Positions 58,925 to 64,000 of a DNA stretch of 64,000 bases are shown here, piece after piece; position 1 is the first letter of the stretch, and each line of letters begins with the position of its first letter. A program made the position numbers and the translations under genes. This DNA is from Luteibacter aegosomatis (GTDB taxonomy: Bacteria; Pseudomonadota; Gammaproteobacteria; Xanthomonadales; Rhodanobacteraceae), in the NCBI RefSeq assembly GCF_023078455.1, contig NZ_CP095740.1, positions 124,001 through 188,000 on the forward strand. The letters are read 5' to 3'. The notes beneath the pieces are model-generated. The model was not told the origin of the DNA. It saw only the letters and a list, made by a program, of their open reading frames with translations, and did not search any database.

Positions 58925-61422
58925 AAATCGTAGCTGCCCGTGAGCAGCACCACGCGGCCCTGCCGGATCGGTACGAAGGTCTCGTCGAAGTTCACGGCGT
59001 AGAGCGTGCGATCCAGCAGGTTTTTCACGCCCAGGGTGACGCGCCAGTTCTCCCCATAGCGCGACACGTTCGCTTCCACGCTGGCCTGGCCCGGGATGCC
59101 GAAGTACTGGCCGTCGGTGCTGGTCCGGCCGAGGCTGCGGCTGCGTGCGAGGACGCCGGCGGCGACGCCCCACGGCTTCGCCGCGCCGTTGCCGAAACGG
59201 TAGCTCGCCCAGGCCGCGGCCTGGTGCCGGGGCGCGCCGGTGGGGCGCGTATCGTCGTGATTGCGGATCCGCGTTTCGGTGAGGCTGGCGAGCACGTCGA
59301 AGTTGGGCGCCACGCGACCGGCGAATTCCACCTCGAGGCCACGATTGGTTTGGCCCGGCCCGGGAGTGGCGAAGAACGGCGGCTCGGGCGAAACCAGGCT
59401 GACGCTGTGGTCGACGCGGATGCGGTAGAGCGCGGCGGTCAGGCGGGCGCGCTGGTCGAAGAGGTCGAACTTGCCGCCCACTTCCACCTGGCGCGAGGTG
59501 GCCGCCGGCAAGGGTTGCCCATCCTTGCCCAGCAGCGGGTTCGGCTGGAAGCCGGTGGAGGTGTCGGCGTAGAGCGATACGTCGGGGGTGAGCTTGTAGA
59601 CGACGCCGAGCTTCGGAATCCAGCGCGACTTGTCCACCCTTCGCGGCCCGCCGTCCGCATAGCGCGTCTGGAGGCGATAGTCGGTGCGGCGCATCGCGGC
59701 CAGCACGTTCCAGCGATCGCCGATGGCGATCTGGTCCTGCAGGTAGATGCCGGAGTTGGTCTGCCATGAACCGGCCAGTGGCTGCACCTTGGTGCCGCCC
59801 GACGCCAGCGACTTCAGGCTGGCGAACCCCGCATTCAGGCTGAGGTCTTCGCCGGTGCGCAGGTCGAACGCCACCGGGCGGGTGATGACGAAGGAATCGC
59901 CGCCCTGGGTCGTTTCGGTGACGTCGTCCTGCTGGACGTTGGAGGCGCCGCTGTCGCCCGAGTGCGTGCGGGCCAGATCCACGCCCAAGAGCACGTCGTG
60001 GGTGACGTCGCCATGGCGGAAGCGCGCCGAGAGGTCGTTCTGCCAGGTCCAGTAGTCGGCCGAATAGCGAAAGCGGCGGGCCACGGGCGAGAGCATGCCG
60101 AAGAGGGCATTGGCGTCGTACGACCAGTTGCGGCCGTCGCTGCGCTGGCGAACGTACTGGCCCCGGCTGTGGAAGGTCCAGTCGTCCGCGAACGCGTGGT
60201 CCACCTCGAACACCGCGCGCGTGGTACGGAACGAGGCCACGTCGCTGGGCGTATCGGGGAGGTCGCGATAGGGCGAGGCCGACGACAGCGAAGGACCGAG
60301 CAGCACGGTGTGTTCCGGTCCCGGGATGCGGTTGTCGACGAATTCCCACCCTGCCATGACCCGGGTATCGCCGTCGCTCCAGGCCAGCGACGGGGCAAGG
60401 TAGCTGCCGCGCCCGCCGCCGTCGCCCTGCGGCGTCCTGGCGCCACGCTGGCCGGCGGCCACGAGGCGATACGTGACCTGGCCATCCCGTGACGCGCTAC
60501 CCGCCAGGTCGACGCCCAGCCGGGCGCCGTCGTATTCGCCCACGGAGTAGGTGAGCTGGCGCACGGTGTCCGCCTGCGGCCGCTTCATCACCACGTTGAT
60601 GGAGCCGCCGAAATTGTTGTTCTGCGAGGTATCGCCGAGGATCGCCTCTGGCCCGCGCAGCACTTCCACGCGCTCGATGCCGATCAGGGGGGGGAGGTCT
60701 TCCGTGCGCGCGACGCCGTTGGGCATCCCGTCGGTCATGCCGTGGCCCGCGTCGAAGCCTCGGATGAGAAAGAGCGGCGAGCTGCCGTAACCGTCGACGT
60801 ACTGCACCCCGGCCACGTAGCGCGCCACGTCGCCCAGCGCGACGGCCTGCTGCGATTCGATGACCTCGCGATTGACCACGCTGACCGACTGCGGCACGTC
60901 GGCCAGCGACGTGTCGGTGCGTGTCGCCGAGCGGGTGGTATCGGTCTTGAACCCGCCGTCGGTGATCAGCCCGCGCACGTCCACCGTCGCCAGTGGCACC
61001 ACGCTTCCGGTATCGAGCGTAAGGTCGGGCTCCAGCGGGGTGGCGTCGCCCGGCTTCTGTTTCTGGCGCACCACCACGGTATGCGGATCGTACGACTCGC
61101 GTTCGAGGTCGGTGCCTTCGAGCAACTCGTCGAGCGCGGCGTTCGGCGTCAGCACGCCCTGGGCGCCGCTCGAACGCCAGTTGGCGATCGAGCCCGACGA
61201 GGTGAGTACCTGCACGTTGGTCTGCTTGCCCCAGGCAAGCAACGCCGTGGCCAGGGGTTGGGGAGCGATAGCGAAGGAGATCGCCGCGCCCGGAACGCCG
61301 ACGGCGGGGTCAGGTGCCGGCCCGTTCGCCGCACCCGCGGGCAGCGCGAGAACCAGCGCGAATGCGCCGGTGGTGATGCGCCGACGCCCGCGAACCGAGT
61401 ACTGCAAGACTGGCGGCCCCAA
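58921..61422 (-). CDS. TonB-dependent siderophore receptor with signalling (STN) domain
   Basis: Outer-membrane transducer of 833 aa. After a signal region comes the secretin/TonB short N-terminal domain (AISFAIAPQPLATALLAWGKQTNVQVL...TPNAALDELLEGTDLERE), which talks to FecR. A plug follows (TDTSLADVPQSVSVVNREVIES, LFLIRGFDAG, RVEVLRGPEAILGDTSQNNNFGGSINVV), then the barrel, ending VVLLTGSYDF. It imports a ferric siderophore and signals its presence. The start codon is uncertain: no ATG is near, and TTG 61422 gives the full signal region. FecI and FecR genes lie immediately upstream on the same strand. Confidence 0.92.
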   Translation of the reverse strand: MGPPVLQYSVRGRRRITTGAFALVLALPAGAANGPAPDPAVGVPGAAISFAIAPQPLATALLAWGKQTNVQVLTSSGSIANWRSSGAQGVLTPNAALDELLEGTDLERESYDPHTVVVRQKQKPGDATPLEPDLTLDTGSVVPLATVDVRGLITDGGFKTDTTRSATRTDTSLADVPQSVSVVNREVIESQQAVALGDVARYVAGVQYVDGYGSSPLFLIRGFDAGHGMTDGMPNGVARTEDLPPLIGIERVEVLRGPEAILGDTSQNNNFGGSINVVMKRPQADTVRQLTYSVGEYDGARLGVDLAGSASRDGQVTYRLVAAGQRGARTPQGDGGGRGSYLAPSLAWSDGDTRVMAGWEFVDNRIPGPEHTVLLGPSLSSASPYRDLPDTPSDVASFRTTRAVFEVDHAFADDWTFHSRGQYVRQRSDGRNWSYDANALFGMLSPVARRFRYSADYWTWQNDLSARFRHGDVTHDVLLGVDLARTHSGDSGASNVQQDDVTETTQGGDSFVITRPVAFDLRTGEDLSLNAGFASLKSLASGGTKVQPLAGSWQTNSGIYLQDQIAIGDRWNVLAAMRRTDYRLQTRYADGGPRRVDKSRWIPKLGVVYKLTPDVSLYADTSTGFQPNPLLGKDGQPLPAATSRQVEVGGKFDLFDQRARLTAALYRIRVDHSVSLVSPEPPFFATPGPGQTNRGLEVEFAGRVAPNFDVLASLTETRIRNHDDTRPTGAPRHQAAAWASYRFGNGAAKPWGVAAGVLARSRSLGRTSTDGQYFGIPGQASVEANVSRYGENWRVTLGVKNLLDRTLYAVNFDETFVPIRQGRVVLLTGSYDF

Positions 61423-61434
61423 ACGGAAGGTATT

Positions 61435-62451
61435 TCAGCGCGGCTTGGCACTCCGCGTGGTCGAGATCTGGCGGGCGAGCTCGAGCCGGTCGGCATGAGA
61501 CTCCACCCTTACGGGAAACACGCGGGGAAGCGCGGCAACCCAACTGTCGATGGTATCGACCTGGACCGTGCCGGTAAACGTCAGCTTGCCCAGGTCGGGA
61601 TCGGCCAGCCGGATCGGTCGCTTGCTGTAGCGGCTCACGTTCGCCAGCACCGAATCCAGCGGCTCGTTCACGAATTCCAGCCGGTTGCCGCGCCAGGCGA
61701 GGGCGCTGTCCGGGTTCACGTCGAGGATCCGCATGGCCTGGGTCGCGGGATCGAACGACACCTGGCGCCCGGCGCCCAGTTCGACCTGGCCGAGGTCGCC
61801 GCCCTCCTGCGCCGGGGACACGCGTACGCGCCCCTCGGTGACCGTCACGGTCACCCGGTCGCCGGTACGGCGCACGTTGAACGCCGTCCCCAGGTCGCGG
61901 ATGCGCAGTGGACCGGCGTTGACCACGAAGGGCCGCTCGGCGTGGGCCACGCGGAAGAAGGCCTCGCCGGCGTCGAGGTCGACGGCGCGGACCTCCCGGC
62001 CGTAGTGGGCGGTCACCGAGCTGGCGCCGCCCAGTTCGATGCTCGAACCGTCGGGAAGGGAAATATCGCGATGGCCGGCCGGTTCGCTCGCGTACTGGCG
62101 GGGAGCCTGGGCGGATGGGCCGCGCCAGGCGAGGAACAGTCCGGCGGCCGCGACAGCCACCGCCACGCCGGCCGCGATGCCGAAAGCCAGCCGTGGCAGC
62201 CGCGGACGGGCACGGGTAGCTGGGGCAAAACGGGCGACGAAGGCGCTGCGCTCGGCGGCGCCCATGGCGCCCAGGCTCTCGGCGAGCGCGGCTACCCGGT
62301 CGAAGGCGGGGGCATGGCGCGGATCGGCCTCGAGCCAGTCGCTCCACTGCATCCATGCCTGCTCGGGCAGGGCGGGGTCGCGCAATCGCGCCCACCAGTC
62401 CGCCGCCGTATGGTCGATGTGCCGGTCCGGACCGGAGGAAAGGGTGTTCAT
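61435..62451 (-). CDS. FecR-like anti-sigma/signal transducer
   Basis: Inner-membrane regulator of 338 aa. The cytoplasmic DUF4880 domain (AADWWARLRDPALPEQAWMQWSDWLEADPRHAPAFDRV) is followed by one membrane helix (about 89-110), the FecR domain (ISLPDGSSIELGGASSVTAHYGREVRAVDLDAGEAFFRVAH...FNVRR) and a C-terminal STN-binding domain (NPDSALAWRGNRLEFVNEPLDSVLANVSRYS). It passes the receptor signal to the sigma factor. Its start overlaps the sigma-factor stop by four bases. Confidence 0.93.
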   Translation of the reverse strand: MNTLSSGPDRHIDHTAADWWARLRDPALPEQAWMQWSDWLEADPRHAPAFDRVAALAESLGAMGAAERSAFVARFAPATRARPRLPRLAFGIAAGVAVAVAAAGLFLAWRGPSAQAPRQYASEPAGHRDISLPDGSSIELGGASSVTAHYGREVRAVDLDAGEAFFRVAHAERPFVVNAGPLRIRDLGTAFNVRRTGDRVTVTVTEGRVRVSPAQEGGDLGQVELGAGRQVSFDPATQAMRILDVNPDSALAWRGNRLEFVNEPLDSVLANVSRYSKRPIRLADPDLGKLTFTGTVQVDTIDSWVAALPRVFPVRVESHADRLELARQISTTRSAKPR

Positions 62452-63014
62452 CGGGGGCTCTCCGCACGGTCGCGGCGTTCGCGGCAATGCGCCAGGGCAT
62501 TGCCGACGTGGTAGCGCACCATGCGCTCGCTGAGGTTCATGTCCCGGGCGATCGACGCGAAATCCCGCCCGTCGATCACGTGCATCACGAAAGCCCGGCT
62601 GGTTTTCGCCGGCAGTTCGTCCAGCGCTTCGCGCAGGTCGCGCCATTGTTCCACCGCCGAGGCGTGCTGCTCAGGGATCGGGGTGACGTGCCAGTCGTCG
62701 TGTTCGGGATCGACCGGTGCCGCGGCACGCACGTTGCGCATGCGCAGCTTGTCGACCGCCAGGTTGGCCGCGGCGCGAAACAGGAAGGCGCGCGGCGAGT
62801 CGATGGCCGTGTCAGGCCCCAGGGTAAGCAGCTTCAGGTAGACCTCCTGCGCCACTTCCTGGGCGTCGGCGAGCGAATTCAGCCGGGCCCGGAGGAAGGC
62901 CACGAGCGCCGCGTTGTGTTCGCGAAACAGGGCCACGACCTGGGTCGCCCTCGTGTCGCTGGCCGACGGACCCGCCGGCTCGGTTGGATCCATGGTTTGC
63001 CTGACCGCGTTCAT
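62448..63014 (-). CDS. FecI-like ECF sigma factor
   Basis: Sigma-70 family factor of 188 aa. Region 2 (LFREHNAALVAFLRARLNSLADAQEVAQEVYLKLLTL...RAFLFRAAANLAVDKLR) and region 4 (LPAKTSRAFVMHVIDGRDFASIARDMNLSERMVRYHVGNALAHCR) are as in FecI. With FecR and the STN receptor it forms a three-gene cell-surface signalling operon for iron. ATG 62993 is an alternative start. The promoter should lie in 63015-63382. Confidence 0.93.
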   Translation of the reverse strand: MNAVRQTMDPTEPAGPSASDTRATQVVALFREHNAALVAFLRARLNSLADAQEVAQEVYLKLLTLGPDTAIDSPRAFLFRAAANLAVDKLRMRNVRAAAPVDPEHDDWHVTPIPEQHASAVEQWRDLREALDELPAKTSRAFVMHVIDGRDFASIARDMNLSERMVRYHVGNALAHCRERRDRAESPR

Positions 63015-63382
63015 GGGGCTGGATGATTCTAAGAGGTTCGCACGGTGGGAAATCGGCGCCCGTACGGGCAGGAACGAACGCCGATTTCCGCACCGGCGAA
63101 ACCCCTAGACGTGCGAGGGGGCGAAAATTGAAATCGATCTGCGGTTGCATGGAGGAAAGACGCTGGGCTCCCGCCTTCGCAGGAGCGACGCGATGCAAGT
63201 TTCACGATGACATTCAGAAAAACCTCACGTCGCTCCTGCGAAGGCAGGAGCCCAGCGTCTCGAGCGGAGGCTTGCGACACCCCTCTCAAGCAACCCCTTG
63301 CCGAAAAACGATAAGGAGTTTGTAAGGGTCTCGACAGGGCCGTCCGCTAGCATGGTCGCAGACCCGACCAGCCACGGCCTGC
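63015..63382. other. Divergent intergenic region with a large inverted repeat
   Basis: This 368-base gap must contain the promoters of the FecI operon (leftward) and the glycosyltransferase (rightward). Its main feature is the inverted repeat at 63158-63260. No Fur box matching the usual GATAATGAT pattern could be found by eye, and no protein gene is seen. Confidence 0.5.
63158..63260. repeat. Near-perfect 33-bp inverted repeat, REP/BIME-like
   Basis: Arms 63158-63190 and 63228-63260 are inverted copies matching at 32 of 33 positions, 37 bases apart. Each arm itself contains the shorter dyad CTCCTGCGAAGGCAGGAG (or its variant). It resembles the paired REP elements common in Xanthomonadales and pseudomonads and shares its core with the pair at 13984-14070. 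Confidence 0.75.
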
Positions 63383-64000
63383 ATGCTCTCCCACGACGAA
63401 CGTTCTTCTCGCCGCGAATTCGGCTGGTTCATGCTCATCGCCCTGGTGGTGCTGGCCGCCGGCATCGGCATGCGCGGGCCCTGGCCGCCCGACGAGCCCC
63501 GCTTCGCGCTCGTGGCCCGGCAGATGCTCGAATCCGGCCAGTGGCTGTTCCCCCACCGCGGCATGGAACTCTACGCCGACAAGCCGCCGGTGCTGATGTG
63601 GACCGAAGCCTTCTGGATGTGGCTCACCGGCGGCTGGCGCGGCGCTTTCCTGCTCACCTCGCTGTTCTCCGGCCTGGGCACGCTCGCGGTGCTCTGGTAC
63701 CTCGGCCGTCGCCTGTGGGATGCCCGCACCGGCCTGTACGCCGCCGCCATCGTGCTGGCGTCGATGCAGTTCGTCGAAGTGGTCAAGCACGCGCAGATCG
63801 ATCCGCTGAACCTGTTCTGGATCACCCTGGGCAACGCCGGCATCCTCGTCCATTGCCTGCGCGGGCCGAACTGGCGCATGTACTGGCTGGGCTGCTTCGC
63901 GGCCGGCCTGGGGGTGATCACCAAGGGCGTGGGCGTCATCGCCCTGCTGATGCTGCTGCCCTACGTGGGAATGCGCATGCGCCGCTGGCCGGGCGTCACG
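63383..64000 (+). CDS. ArnT/PMT-like membrane glycosyltransferase, N-terminal part
   Basis: The gene is cut by the right edge; 206 residues are visible. RGPWPPDEPRFALVARQML is the first periplasmic loop with the catalytic Asp-Glu of GT83/PMT-type enzymes, and YADKPPVLMW follows, as in ArnT. Several membrane helices come next. These enzymes move a sugar from an undecaprenyl carrier to lipid A or protein; the acceptor cannot be told here. The start follows only a weak ribosome-binding site. Confidence 0.85.
   Translation, partial: MLSHDERSSRREFGWFMLIALVVLAAGIGMRGPWPPDEPRFALVARQMLESGQWLFPHRGMELYADKPPVLMWTEAFWMWLTGGWRGAFLLTSLFSGLGTLAVLWYLGRRLWDARTGLYAAAIVLASMQFVEVVKHAQIDPLNLFWITLGNAGILVHCLRGPNWRMYWLGCFAAGLGVITKGVGVIALLMLLPYVGMRMRRWPGVT

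Overview
The window looks like chromosome from a high-GC gammaproteobacterium of the Xanthomonadales, most likely Rhodanobacteraceae (Luteibacter/Dyella-like). This is inferred from the GC-rich codon use, two TonB-dependent receptors, the cyoABCD-surf1 order, the alpha-2-macroglobulin/pbpC pair and the ECF-YCII cassette. No rRNA or tRNA gene, CRISPR array, insertion sequence or prophage was recognised. Several intergenic gaps hold REP-like inverted repeats.

Bases 1-6318 look like a class III lanthipeptide (RiPP) locus cut by the left edge. It holds the end of an FtsX/MacB-type ABC permease, an NtrC-shaped response regulator that lacks the GAFTGA loop, an NtrY-like histidine kinase, a 43-residue precursor peptide (3326-3457) with an ILxLQ-type leader and a Ser-x2-Ser-x3-Cys core, and a three-domain LanKC synthetase. 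Perfect hairpins lie before and after the precursor gene.

Bases 6332-30214 are mostly ordinary chromosome: a TonB receptor with a His/Cys-rich DUF2946 partner, modABC, a YbhN-like membrane protein, a serine-hydrolase lipoprotein, an orphan DUF1851 protein, an ECF42 sigma factor with YCII/VOC partners, the alpha-2-macroglobulin and PBP1C pair, a soluble PAS-PAS-MCP receptor, a second VOC protein, and a sugar dehydrogenase next to a sugar/H+ symporter.

Bases 30474-49431 form one long same-strand array. A chaperone-usher fimbria starts it (major pilin, PapD-like chaperone, FimD-like usher). It continues directly into a Trb-type type IV secretion system in RP4 order (trbB-C-D-E-F-G-H-I-J-L, then a VirB1/TrbN-like transglycosylase). 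It ends with two paralogous secreted proteins that look like two-domain fimbrial tip adhesins and a small exported protein of unknown function. No relaxase, coupling protein, trbK or partition gene is present, and ordinary chromosomal genes flank it on both sides. TrbL carries an extra C-terminal region of about 750 residues with a 93-residue tandem repeat. This hybrid fimbria/T4SS array and the lanthipeptide locus are the two most unusual things in the window.

Bases 49451-64000 return to ordinary chromosome: a DUF2058 protein, an NAD-dependent epimerase, a shortened Ada-like protein, an MHS-family transporter, the cytochrome bo3 operon with SURF1, a VirK/YbjX protein, a FecI-FecR-receptor iron-signalling operon, and the start of an ArnT/PMT-like glycosyltransferase cut by the right edge.
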